Source: Arthrobacter sp. KBS0703 (GTDB taxonomy: Bacteria; Actinomycetota; Actinomycetes; Actinomycetales; Micrococcaceae). From it: DNA of 64,000 bases. The stretch spans positions 124,001-188,000 of the forward strand of contig NZ_MVDG02000001.1 in NCBI RefSeq assembly GCF_002008315.2, in the 5' to 3' direction. Below the pieces are notes generated by a model. The model saw only the letters and a list, made by a program, of their open reading frames with translations. It did not search any database and was not told the DNA's origin. The translations under genes and the position numbers were made by a program. This document shows, piece after piece, positions 8,756 through 17,078 of the stretch. Numbering within the stretch: the first letter of the stretch is position 1; each line of letters begins with the position of its first letter.

Positions 8756-9556
8756 TCATTTGTATACGCGGACCCAGTCGACCTGCATCCAACTTGGCTT
8801 GGTGGGCTTTCCGGTCGGGAACCAGTCGAGTTGGAGGGTTTGGTGCATTCCGACCGGCGGCACGTGTGCCCGGTTGGTGTCCGTGAACCACAGGGCGCCG
8901 TCAATGTATCCGGTGATACTGGTCGAGGTCCACTGCACGGCGTAGTTGTGCCATTGGGTGGTGTCGATTTTCCGTTCAGCCCGGGTCTGATAGCTCTGCA
9001 GTCCGGCACACGCGTAGTGCAGGGCGAACTTGATCAGGGTGGTGTCGGTGAGGGATTCGCCGTAATCGACCTCCGCACAGTTTGGGGAGCTGTTGCCGTT
9101 GGGCCACAGGAGCAGCACGGGGTGGTATTTCGGGTCCCGCACGCTGGTTCTCATCCGGGTTTCCCATCGGCCGTATTTTTGCTGGGCGAACTTTGCCGCC
9201 ATCCCGCCCGTCGCGCCGTAGGCGTTCCCGCTGACGGTGGCCACGCCGTTGGCCACATTCCACGCCTTCGGGCTGCGAATACCTTTGCCCGCGTGGCCGG
9301 CGCCGTCGTAAACCTTCCATTTCCGGGGATTGGGTGCCCCGGTGTAGGAAAACTCGTCACCTGCCTTCACCGGGCCCCATCCCCGGAGGACTGCGGCCTG
9401 GACGTTGTTGGGGGCCGCGGTCACGGCCAGTTCCCTGTGCAGTGCCGGCACTTGCACCTGCACGGGCGCGGACAGGGGTCCGTTGAAGCTTCCTGAGGCG
9501 AGGGTCAACACGGCTGCGGCAATGGCAGCCGCGGGCAGCGTTCGCATCAACAGCAT
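8756..9556 (-). CDS. Secreted glycoside hydrolase family 16 protein
   Basis: A 266-residue protein with an N-terminal signal peptide (about 23 residues, Ala/Leu-rich). The GH16 active-site signature E-x-D-x-x-E is present as A-E-V-D-Y-G-E-S near residue 162, preceded by the strand P-V-L-L-L-W-P-N-G. Later come W-H-N-Y-A-V-Q-W-T and a C-terminal strand W-V-R-V-Y, as in laminarinase/licheninase-type folds. It probably cleaves an extracellular beta-glucan or related polysaccharide. It is a single-domain enzyme without a carbohydrate-binding module. Start 9556 or the next ATG at 9544 is possible. Confidence 0.85.
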   Translation of the reverse strand: MLLMRTLPAAAIAAAVLTLASGSFNGPLSAPVQVQVPALHRELAVTAAPNNVQAAVLRGWGPVKAGDEFSYTGAPNPRKWKVYDGAGHAGKGIRSPKAWNVANGVATVSGNAYGATGGMAAKFAQQKYGRWETRMRTSVRDPKYHPVLLLWPNGNSSPNCAEVDYGESLTDTTLIKFALHYACAGLQSYQTRAERKIDTTQWHNYAVQWTSTSITGYIDGALWFTDTNRAHVPPVGMHQTLQLDWFPTGKPTKPSWMQVDWVRVYK

Positions 9557-9972
9557 GAGGTCTCCTCTGCCCTACATATTCCTCCGCCGTCGGGCTGTTG
9601 TAACCGGAGTGCATGGACCGTTTGGGTGGCCGGATCCGGCGATACCTGAAGGAATGCTACCGGGTCCGGCCGTCCCGCCCCGCAAGGGGACGGTGCGCGG
9701 GCCGTCCGCTTCGGGGATGGGGTCACTCTGGCAGGGCTGCCTTGAGGAAACCAAGGACCCATCCGAGACAGGTTGCCTCAGGCCACCAATTTGGGGGGTC
9801 CGCCAGGTGGTTTCCTAAGAGCATGCTTCTGCTTCTTTCACCGCGCCGAGATGAACGGCGTTTAGGCAACATAGATGTCGTGACGGGTTAGAAGACAACG
9901 CTTGGCGCGGTCGGGAAGGCCTGGCGTGCAACGGTCACCTAATCGAGCGTTTACAGGACAGAGGAGGAATCC

Positions 9973-10089
9973 GTGCCCGTCGGATACCTGCCCGGTGAGA
10001 AGAAGACATCCGTGCCGATGCAGGCTGTCGGGGAACTTGCCTTGGAAGAACCTGCGGGTCTTCCAGCAGGCGCCCCACCCGGGTGGTGA
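9973..10089 (+). CDS. Possible 38-residue peptide
   Basis: GTG at 9973 follows a very strong ribosome site (GAGGAGGA, 4 bases upstream) and reads 38 codons, ending P-P-G-W, to TGA at 10087-10089. The product is Gly/Pro/Glu-rich with no membrane segment and no family I know. It lies 117 bases before the multicopper oxidase, so it may be a short leader peptide. The rest of 9557-10206 shows no gene. The only support is the ribosome site. Confidence 0.3.
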   Translation: MPVGYLPGEKKTSVPMQAVGELALEEPAGLPAGAPPGW

Positions 10090-10206
10090 CCGCCCCGCCC
10101 GTCTGAGCTCCCCAAGGAATTCACAACTGGGCGGCCTTAGCGTGCTCCCATTCGGGCGAGGCCAAATCCGGCCAGCCAAAATTCAACGTTCAAGGGGAGG
10201 AACGCC

Positions 10207-11496
10207 ATGGGTAACCATGAGTTTGTTTTGAAGGGGCGCGCGGGCTTCTTGTCCGTCTCGCCCTGGTGGGGTCTCATGATCATCGTGCTGGCGATTCTGG
10301 CCGTGCTGGCGCCAGGGTTCTACGGCTCCGGGACAGCGGCCGTGAAAGCCAATGCCGCCAGCAACTACGTGCCGCGGACCCGCACGTACTACATCGCGGC
10401 CAACGAGGTGGAGTGGAACTACGCGCCCACCGGCAAGAACCAGATCACGGGTGAGCCCTTCGACGAGGCCGCGCAGGTCTTCACGAAGCAGGGGCCGCAG
10501 CGGATCGGAAGCACCTACATCAAGTCGCTGTACCAGGAGTACACCGACTCGTCGTTCAAGACCCTCAAGCCGCGTACCGCGGCCGAGGAGCACCTGGGTT
10601 TCCAGGGGCCGGTGATCCGCGGCGTCGTCGGGGACACCATCAAGGTGGTCTTCAAGAACAACCTGGACCGGCCGGCGTCGGTCCATGTCCATGGCGTGTT
10701 CTACGACAAGAGCAGCGAAGGCGCGCCGTACAACGACGGCACTGGCGGGGCCGCGAAAGGCGACGACGGCGTGGCACCCGGCAGCACCTACACCTACAGC
10801 TACGAGGTGCCCGAGCGCGCCGGACCCGGACCCATGGACGGCAGTTCCGTGATGTGGATGTACCACTCCCACACCGACGAGGTGGCGGACGACTACTCCG
10901 GCCTGGTGGGCCCCATGGTGATCACCAAGGCCAGCGCCGCCCGCGACGACGGAACCCCGAGCGACGTGGACCGCGAGTTCTTCCTCCAGTTCAAGGTCAG
11001 CAACGAGAACGCCAGCCCCTACCTGCAGCGCAACATCGACAAGTTCGCCGGCAAGCCTCCTACGGTCAAGGCCGACGACGAGGCCTTCGGCGAGAGCAAC
11101 CTGATGCACTCCATCAACGGCTACGTCTACGGCAACCAGCCGCTGGAGTCGATGACCATGCGCAAAGGCGAACACGTGCGCTGGTACCTGATGGGCATGG
11201 GCACCGAGGTCGACCTGCACACGCCGCACTGGCACGGCAACACCGTGACGGCGCTGGGGATGCGCACCGACGTCGTCAACCTCCTGCCCGCCAGCATGGT
11301 GGTGGCGGATATGGTGCCGGACGACGTGGGAACCTGGCTCTTCCACTGCCACGTCAACGACCACATCAGCGCCGGCATGCTCACCCGCTACCGCGTGCTG
11401 AACGCCGACGGTTCGGAACCCAGCGCCACCGGAATCCAAAACAGCACAGCCGCCGCCCAGGGCAGCACGGTCCAGGCCTCGCACGCGGGTCACTAG
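10207..11496 (+). CDS. Two-domain multicopper oxidase
   Basis: A 429-residue protein with an N-terminal membrane or signal segment (about residues 18-40). It carries the four copper motifs: H-V-H-G near 158, Y-H-S-H near 219, H-T-P-H-W-H-G near 338 and H-C-H-V-N-D-H-I-S-A-G-M near 380. Members oxidise metal ions or phenols at the type 1 site and reduce O2 at the trinuclear centre. The Met after the last His cluster is the likely axial ligand. AAGGGGAGG lies 6 bases before ATG 10207. The C-terminal tail ends in H-A-G-H. The short length and two-cupredoxin layout set it apart from the larger oxidase at 37206. Confidence 0.9.
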   Translation: MGNHEFVLKGRAGFLSVSPWWGLMIIVLAILAVLAPGFYGSGTAAVKANAASNYVPRTRTYYIAANEVEWNYAPTGKNQITGEPFDEAAQVFTKQGPQRIGSTYIKSLYQEYTDSSFKTLKPRTAAEEHLGFQGPVIRGVVGDTIKVVFKNNLDRPASVHVHGVFYDKSSEGAPYNDGTGGAAKGDDGVAPGSTYTYSYEVPERAGPGPMDGSSVMWMYHSHTDEVADDYSGLVGPMVITKASAARDDGTPSDVDREFFLQFKVSNENASPYLQRNIDKFAGKPPTVKADDEAFGESNLMHSINGYVYGNQPLESMTMRKGEHVRWYLMGMGTEVDLHTPHWHGNTVTALGMRTDVVNLLPASMVVADMVPDDVGTWLFHCHVNDHISAGMLTRYRVLNADGSEPSATGIQNSTAAAQGSTVQASHAGH

Positions 11497-11520
11497 CCCC
11501 GTCGATGTCACACCAGTCGC

Positions 11521-11558
11521 CGCCTGTCCGCGCAGCCTATCCTGGGCGCGGACAGGCG
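11521..11558 (+). terminator. Hairpin after the multicopper oxidase
   Basis: CGCCTGTCCGCGC (11521-11533) pairs perfectly with GCGCGGACAGGCG (11546-11558), a 13-base-pair stem with a 12-base loop, 24 bases after the stop codon. There is no T-run, as is common in GC-rich actinobacteria. Nothing else is seen from 11559 to 11775. Confidence 0.6.
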
Positions 11559-11775
11559 CACGCCCCGCTTCGCTGGTCCGGCCGTTACCCCTACGTGTAA
11601 ACGTCGAGGACGGGCTCATTCACCGCCGGCACAACGGAGCCGGTATCGGATCCGCACCGATGCCTGCCGTCCTCCGGGCCGGGGGTTCTGCCTCCGTCGG
11701 GGGAACTCTCCTCGTCATTGGTGGCTCCGCGCCGCGTCTGCATTCTTCCATCGCGGGGTAACTGAAGCCGGTGCC

Positions 11776-13277
11776 CTACGCCGCGGCAGGCGGTCCGAAC
11801 CAGGTGGTCACCGCGTCGGCGAGCCCTGCCTCGGCCCGGTCTCCCACCCAGGCCACGTATCCGTCGGGCCGGACCAGCACGGCTGTGGGGGCAGCGACCT
11901 CCCCGAGTGCCGGAAGCTCCCACGTACCGGTGTATTGCGCGTCCACCAACTGGACCCTGTCGGGCCGCGGAGCGGGGCCGAAGCCGCCCGGCTCACCGAA
12001 GTTCAGCAGGACCGGCCGTGCATCGTGCAGCAGGGTGAAGACCCGTCGCGGACCGCCGGCAGTGACGACGTCTAGATCGGGCATGCGGCGTCCCAGCAGC
12101 GGGTGCCCCTCGCCGAGATCGTAGTGGATGTCCAGGCCGGACTGCATCGCGGCGAACCGTTTGCGCGGCTCGTCCATGCCGAGCAGCTCGGAGACGGTCT
12201 CGGCCGCGGCCTTGGCACGGTCATCCGGACGCCCAAGCGCGACCTGCGCCATGGTGTTGCGCAGCACGCGGGCAGCAACTGGGTGGCGCTCCGCATGGTA
12301 GGTATCCAGGAGGCTCTCCGGTGATGTTTCCTTGATGACCTGGGCGAGCTTCCATCCCAGATTCACGGCGTCCTGCACGCCGGTGTTGAGGCCCTGTCCG
12401 CCCACCGGGTAGTGTACGTGCGCGGCGTCGCCTGCCAGGAGGACCCGCCTGTCGCGGTAGGCGGCAGCCTGCCGCGACATATCGGTGAACCTGGAGATCC
12501 AGATGGGGCTGTGGATCCCGTAATCGGTGCCGTATACGGCGACGAGCGCTTCGCTGAGGTCGCGCAGCGTGGGTTTGCGCGTGGCCCCGACGTGCTCTTC
12601 GGTCACCATGACCCCAAGCGGCCCCCCGTCCTTGTATGTGACCTCGCCGTTGCGGATCTCGTACTCCAACCTGCCGAAGGAATGGACGCCAAAAGCGTTG
12701 CGGTGCATGCCCAATTCCGGCTCCTCGGCGGCCTCGACCTGGGCGATCAGGCTGCTCGTGGTCGGATCCCAGCCGGGAAAATCGATGCCGGCCGCTTTGC
12801 GGACCAGGCTGCGGCCGCCGTCGCATCCGACGAGATATTGCGCCCGCAGCGACCTGCCGTCGGACAGCTCGACGTCGACGCCGGCGCGGTCCTGCGCGAA
12901 ACCGGTCACATCATGGCCGTAGTGGATCGGAACCGCCAGCTCGCGGACCCAGCCGGCGAGGATGCGCTCGATGTGGTTCTGCCACAGCCCCAGCCCGTAC
13001 GGGTGGCGGGTAGGAAAGTCGCTGATGTCCAGGCGGGTGGAGGCGAACCCCGCGACCTGGGCTGTCCCTCCGAGAGGAACCGATCGGCAATCCCCCGCTG
13101 ATCGAGGACCTCGATGGTGCGCGAGTGCAGGCCCCCTGCGCGGGAGCCGGCGAGGTCCTGGCTGGTCCGCCGCTCGACAATGACGGCATCGACGCCCGCC
13201 AGCGCCAGCTCGGCCGCCAGCATCAGCCCTGTCGGGCCACCTCCGGCGATCACCACCGCATGCTCGGTCACACTCAT
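11776..13277 (-). pseudogene. FAD-dependent aromatic monooxygenase, frameshifted
   Basis: Read with one frame change the product is about 500 residues of the PHBH-type flavin monooxygenase family, similar in layout to rifampicin and polyketide hydroxylases. The N-terminal frame starts at 13277 and gives V-V-I-A-G-G-G-P-T-G-L-M-L-A (FAD fold) and A-G-G-L-H-S-R-T. The rest gives Y-L-V-G-C-D-G-G-R-S (DG motif), L-L-A-G-D-A-A-H-V-H (GD motif) and a C-terminal thioredoxin-like domain. The frames join near 13058-13066, where one base appears to be missing after L-S-E-G-Q. Both halves are otherwise clean, so this is either a recent mutation or a sequencing error. Confidence 0.85.
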
Positions 13278-13445
13278 TCTGCTGTTCCCCTTCCCTAGCT
13301 TCTGGCCTCCGGCGAGTATGCGCCACGACCCGGGGCTTGCCGCAAGCCCCCGTGCGGGGCATAGATTGGAAATGGAAGGGATTTCAAGCATGACGACGGC
13401 GGTCCCGCACCCCGCGCTTTCGAGGTTGGTTGGGGGGCGAGGGGC

Positions 13446-14453
13446 TTAGGCGTGGGTGGGTTCCTCCACCAGGGCCGTGGCGATGCTGTCGGCGTCGTCC
13501 AGCGCGGCGAGGTACCGTTCGGCGTCCAGGGCCGCGGCGCAGCCGGTGCCCGCGGCGGTGATGGCCTGGCGGTAGCGGTGGTCCACGGCGTCGCCGCACG
13601 CGAACACCCCGGACAGGTTGGTGCACGTGGTGGGTGAATCAACCTTGATGTAGCCCTCGGCGTCCAGCTCCACCTGCCCCACCACCAGCTCGGTGCGCGG
13701 CACGTGCCCGATGGCCACGAAGATGCCGGTGGCTGGCTGATGGCGGGTGTCGCCGGTGCGGGTGTCCTTGAGCGTGACGCCGGTGACCTTGCCGTTGCCG
13801 TGGATCTCGGAGACGGCCGAGTTCCACGCGAAACTGATCTTGGGGTTGTCCTTGGCGCGCTGGGCCATGATCCGGGAGGCGCGGAGCTCGCCCTTGCGGA
13901 CGACGACGGTCACGGACTTCCCGAAGCGGGTCAGGAAGGTGGCCTCCTCCATCGCGGAATCGCCGCCGCCCACCACGATGATGTCCTGGTCGCGGAAGAA
14001 GAAACCGTCGCAGGTGGCGCACCAGGAGACGCCGTGGCCGCTGAACTTCTTCTCCTCGGTCAGGCCGAGTTCCTTGTACGCGGAGCCGGTGGCGAGGATG
14101 ACGGCCGGGGCCTGGTGCACGTCGCCGCCGCCGGTGACCACGCGCTTAAGGTGCCCGGCCAGCGTCACCTCCGTGACGTCGTCGAACACCACCTTGGCGC
14201 CGAAACGTTCCGCCTGCTGCTGCAGGCCGTCCATGAGCTCGGGCCCCTGGATGCCCTCCGGGAAGCCGGGGAAGTTTTCGACGTCGGTGGTGTTCATCAG
14301 GGCGCCGCCGGCGGTAACGGACCCGGCCAGCACCAGCGGTTCCAGGCCGGCGCGGGCGGCGTAGATTGCGGCGGTGTAGCCGGCAGGGCCGGACCCGATG
14401 ATGATCAGCTGCTCGGTGGTGATGTTCTCCGGCTTGGCGTTCTTGGAACTCAA
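13446..14453 (-). CDS. trxB: Thioredoxin reductase
   Basis: A 335-residue FAD/NADPH enzyme that reduces thioredoxin. It shows [12 protein letters not shown] (FAD), the redox site [10 protein letters not shown] near residue 145, [11 protein letters not shown] (NADPH) and the C-terminal F-A-C-G-D-A-V-D. I chose TTG 14453, which has GGAG 7 bases upstream; the earlier in-frame ATG at 14486 has no ribosome site. No thioredoxin domain is fused. It lies next to the arsenic genes on the same strand as arsR, and thioredoxin can serve arsenate reductases, so it may belong to the resistance island as an extra copy. Confidence 0.93.
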   Translation of the reverse strand: MSSKNAKPENITTEQLIIIGSGPAGYTAAIYAARAGLEPLVLAGSVTAGGALMNTTDVENFPGFPEGIQGPELMDGLQQQAERFGAKVVFDDVTEVTLAGHLKRVVTGGGDVHQAPAVILATGSAYKELGLTEEKKFSGHGVSWCATCDGFFFRDQDIIVVGGGDSAMEEATFLTRFGKSVTVVVRKGELRASRIMAQRAKDNPKISFAWNSAVSEIHGNGKVTGVTLKDTRTGDTRHQPATGIFVAIGHVPRTELVVGQVELDAEGYIKVDSPTTCTNLSGVFACGDAVDHRYRQAITAAGTGCAAALDAERYLAALDDADSIATALVEEPTHA

Positions 14454-14590
14454 GGGTGGCTCCGTTTCCTCAGACTCGTTGGGCATGGCAATTTGTGGGC
14501 TGGCATTTACTGAGAGCCGCATAAACAAGTGCAACAAGCGCGGGGTTTTCAATCAAGGTTTGCACGTGACCAGGGTGCGTTCCGGCCCAG

Positions 14591-14941
14591 TCACAGGGTG
14601 GCCAGGAGTGCGGCCGTCTGTTCCAGGGCGCCGGGGACCAGGGAGTAATAGGCCCACGTGCCACGCTTTTCGCGGTGCAGCAGACCTGCATCGACCAGGA
14701 TCTTCAGGTGGTGGGAGACGGTGGGCTGGCCCAGGTCCAGGGGTTCGGTCAGGTCGCACACGCAGGATTCACCGGAGGCCTCGGCCTTGACGATGGAGAG
14801 CAGCCGCAGCCGGTTCGGATCGGCCAGCGCCTTGAAGACCACGGCTTTCTGCTTCGCCTCCTCAGCGCCGAGGCCAGGCATTCCCGCCGGAGCGCAGCAC
14901 GCTTCATCCGCGGCCGGCTCAAGTACAGGCAACGATTTCAT
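14591..14941 (-). CDS. arsR: ArsR-family arsenic-responsive repressor
   Basis: A 116-residue winged-helix repressor. The core is F-K-A-L-A-D-P-N-R-L-R-L-L, followed by the metal-site helix E-S-C-V-C-D-L (the CxC arsenite motif of ArsR) and the recognition helix Q-P-T-V-S-H-H-L-K-I-L. An extra Cys pair, C-C-A-P, near residue 13 may also take part in binding As(III). The start at 14941 leaves the operator palindrome just upstream; a further in-frame ATG would lie inside the operator. It should repress itself and the neighbouring operons until arsenite or antimonite binds. Confidence 0.93.
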   Translation of the reverse strand: MKSLPVLEPAADEACCAPAGMPGLGAEEAKQKAVVFKALADPNRLRLLSIVKAEASGESCVCDLTEPLDLGQPTVSHHLKILVDAGLLHREKRGTWAYYSLVPGALEQTAALLATL

Positions 14942-14958
14942 GTACCCATTATGCCCCA

Positions 14959-14978
14959 ACATTGACAATCATCAATGT
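14959..14978. promoter_or_regulatory. ArsR-type operator
   Basis: ACATTGACAATCATCAATGT carries the perfect inverted half-sites ACATTGA/TCAATGT, 17 bases upstream of arsR. Nearly the same sequence (18 of 20 bases) occurs at 16537-16556 before arsC, which supports a shared repressor. Confidence 0.8.
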
Positions 14979-15021
14979 ATGAGCGGCGCACGTCTCGGCC
15001 CGCCCCGGGTGCGGCCGAACG

Positions 15022-15762
15022 CTATGGCCTGGCCGTTTCGGAACTGCGCGGCAGAACGGCGTCGTCCGCCGTGCGGCCGGCGAAGGGGAACAGAATGATG
15101 AGGAGGCCAAGGCCTGCTGCCGCGCCGATCAGCTGGGCGATCACGAAGCCGGGAACGGACGCCGGGGCGATGCCGGCAAAGGTGTCGCTGAAAATGCGGC
15201 CGACTGTCACGGCCGGGTTCGCGAACGAGGTCGAGGACGTGAACCAGTACGCGGCTCCGATGTAAGCGCCCACTGCCGGAGCTGCGAGGACGCCCCGCTT
15301 GGTGGCCGCCAGGGCGAAGATCAGCAGGATGAGCCCGGCCGTCGCGATGACCTCGCCCAGCAGATGCCCCGTGGTTGCGCGCTCCTTCGCGGAGATGGAG
15401 GTTCCCACCTCAAACATGGCGTTCGCGACCACACTGCCGCCGATTGCACCCACGGTCTGCGCAACGATGTACGTGCCAAGCTCTGGCAGGGTCAGTCCGG
15501 AGCCGCTGCGCAGGCCCAGGATCCAGTCGGCGAGGGACACCACGGGATTGAAGTGGGCGCCGCTCACCGGTCCGAGCACGAGGATCAGGACCGTCAGACC
15601 CAGCACCGTCGCCGTGCTGTTCTGGAGCAGCTGCAGGCCGACGTCATTGGGGGAAAGCTGCTGGGCGGCGATCCCGGAGCCGACGACGATCATCACGAGC
15701 AGGCTGGTGCCGAGCAGTTCGGCGACTGCGCGGCGCCACAGCGGCGGTTGTTGAGAAGTCAT
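15022..15762 (-). CDS. aqpS: Aquaglyceroporin-like channel, AqpS type (arsenite exit)
   Basis: A 246-residue major intrinsic protein with six membrane segments and two half-helices. The first motif is G-A-H-F-N-P-V-V (NPV instead of NPA). The second is F-A-N-P-A-V-T-V-G, with Val where classic channels have the selectivity-filter Arg. As I recall, Sinorhizobium meliloti AqpS, which lets arsenite out after ArsC reduction, also has Val there. The gene is divergent from the ArsR-ArsC fusion and no ArsB or Acr3 pump is present. Downhill arsenite exit is therefore the likely role. A channel for other small neutral solutes remains possible. Confidence 0.82.
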   Translation of the reverse strand: MTSQQPPLWRRAVAELLGTSLLVMIVVGSGIAAQQLSPNDVGLQLLQNSTATVLGLTVLILVLGPVSGAHFNPVVSLADWILGLRSGSGLTLPELGTYIVAQTVGAIGGSVVANAMFEVGTSISAKERATTGHLLGEVIATAGLILLIFALAATKRGVLAAPAVGAYIGAAYWFTSSTSFANPAVTVGRIFSDTFAGIAPASVPGFVIAQLIGAAAGLGLLIILFPFAGRTADDAVLPRSSETARP

Positions 15763-15771
15763 ACCAACAGC

Positions 15772-15810
15772 TTGACGCAAAGATATTTACTCAGTCAAAA
15801 TTGAATCAAT
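15772..15810 (+). promoter_or_regulatory. Promoter and possible operator of the ArsR-ArsC fusion
   Basis: TTGACG (15772-15777) and TCAAAA (15795-15800) are 17 bases apart. An imperfect palindrome, ATTGAATCAAT (15800-15810), overlaps the ATG at 15809 and resembles the ArsR half-sites. Transcription would start very near the start codon, so the message could be leaderless. Confidence 0.4.
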
Positions 15811-16483
15811 GAATACTGACCCATTTGAAATCTTCCGGGTGCGGGTCGCCAAGCATGCAGCCCTCGCGGATCCTGCGCGGCTGCGAATCGTGGACCTGCT
15901 GACCCTGGGAGACTTTTCCCCCACGGAGTTGCAGGCCGAACTCGGGATGCCGTCAAACCTGCTGTCCCACCACCTGCGCACCCTGGAAGGCGCGGGCCTG
16001 ACCGCCCGCCGCCGTTCTGAAGCGGATAAGCGCCGCAGCTACATCCGGCTCGCCGCAGGAGCGTTGGAAGGACTGGCTCCCGGCCGCGAACACGGAGCCC
16101 GCCGCATCCTCTTCGTCTGCACCCGGAACAGCGCCCGGTCCCAGCTGGCCACCGCACTCTGGAACCAGGTCAGCGAAATCCCCTCGACCTCGGCGGGTAC
16201 GCACCCCGCGGACCGCATCGCCCCAGGCGCCATTGATGTCGCCCGCCGCCATGGCGTCGCTCTTGCGGACCTTCCCCCGCGCCGGCTGGATGAGGTGGCG
16301 CATGATGAAGACTTCGTCGTGACCGTGTGCGACAACGCCCACGAGGAAATCCCCAACCTGGGAGGGATCCACTGGTCCGTTCCGGATCCGCTCCGGCTGA
16401 ACACCGAGGACGCCTTCGAAGGCGCCTTTACTGACATCGCCCGCCGCATCAGCGACCTTGCACCCCGCCTGCATGCCGCCTAA
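15809..16483 (+). CDS. ArsR-ArsC fusion protein (HTH regulator + arsenate reductase-like)
   Basis: A 224-residue two-domain protein. Residues 1-90 form an ArsR-like winged helix (A-L-A-D-P-A-R-L-R-I, then N-L-L-S-H-H-L-R-T-L). Residues 98-224 form a low-molecular-weight phosphatase/arsenate reductase domain with the P-loop V-C-T-R-N-S-A-R-S and a second Cys in V-T-V-C-D-N-A-H. The HTH part lacks the CxC arsenite site and any Cys, so it probably cannot sense arsenite in the usual way. Such fusions are known in actinobacteria. It may act as a DNA-binding reductase or a constitutive regulator; its activity is not proven here. Confidence 0.85.
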   Translation: MNTDPFEIFRVRVAKHAALADPARLRIVDLLTLGDFSPTELQAELGMPSNLLSHHLRTLEGAGLTARRRSEADKRRSYIRLAAGALEGLAPGREHGARRILFVCTRNSARSQLATALWNQVSEIPSTSAGTHPADRIAPGAIDVARRHGVALADLPPRRLDEVAHDEDFVVTVCDNAHEEIPNLGGIHWSVPDPLRLNTEDAFEGAFTDIARRISDLAPRLHAA

Positions 16484-16501
16484 AACCCGGAAACCCGCAA
16501 T

Positions 16502-16556
16502 ATTGACAAGTGTCGATCTATTGTCCGATACTGCACGCATCGACAATCATCAATGT
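16502..16556 (+). promoter_or_regulatory. arsC promoter with two ArsR-type operators
   Basis: TTGACA (16503-16508) and GATACT (16527-16532), 18 bases apart, form a good promoter. ATTGACA-AG-TGTCGAT (16502-16517) covers the -35, and GCATCGACAATCATCAATGT (16537-16556) lies just downstream of the -10. Both share half-sites with the operator at 14959-14978, so ArsR should block this promoter. Confidence 0.7.
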
Positions 16557-16635
16557 CCAGTCAGTAAAAGTTGTGCGGGAACGATGACCTCATCAAAGCC
16601 GATCCACACCTAACTGAGTCCAGGAGAACCCCCCC

Positions 16636-17058
16636 GTGAGCACCGAAACCGCCAAGAAGCCCTCCGTCCTGTTCGTCTGCGTCCACAACGCCGGCCGCTC
16701 ACAGATGGCCGCCGCCTTCCTGACAACCTTGGCCAAGGGTGAAATCGAAGTCCGCTCCGCCGGCTCCCGGCCCGCCGACAAGGTCAACCCGGCCGCCGTC
16801 GAGGCCATGGGCGAGCTCGGCATCGACATGTCTTCCGAGATCCCGAAGGTCCTCACCGCCGAGGCTGTCAAAGAATCGGACGTGGTCATCACCATGGGCT
16901 GCGGCGATGAGTGCCCGTACTTCCCCGGCAAGCGCTACGAGGACTGGGTCCTGGAAGATCCGGCCGGCCAGGGCGTGGACGCTGTCCGCCCGATCCGCGA
17001 CGAGATCAAGACCCGCATCGAGGGCCTGATCGCTTCCCTCATCCCCGCCGCCAAATAA
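16636..17058 (+). CDS. arsC: Arsenate reductase (mycothiol/thioredoxin class)
   Basis: A 140-residue enzyme of the low-molecular-weight phosphatase fold that reduces arsenate to arsenite. The P-loop is V-C-V-H-N-A-G-R-S near residue 15. The later block M-G-C-G-D-E-C-P-Y-F-P-G-K-R-Y-E-D-W holds two more Cys and is typical of actinobacterial ArsC1/ArsC2, which use mycothiol and mycoredoxin; thioredoxin use is also possible given trxB nearby. It has its own promoter under ArsR-type operators, with AGGAGA 10 bases upstream of the GTG start. Confidence 0.95.
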   Translation: MSTETAKKPSVLFVCVHNAGRSQMAAAFLTTLAKGEIEVRSAGSRPADKVNPAAVEAMGELGIDMSSEIPKVLTAEAVKESDVVITMGCGDECPYFPGKRYEDWVLEDPAGQGVDAVRPIRDEIKTRIEGLIASLIPAAK

Positions 17059-17078
17059 CCCCGCCCGGACACCACACC

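Noticed and set aside
10183..11619. Long minus-strand frame (478 codons) opposite the multicopper oxidase
   Set aside because: The plus strand carries all four copper motifs; the minus frame is Val/His/Gly-rich shadow sequence.
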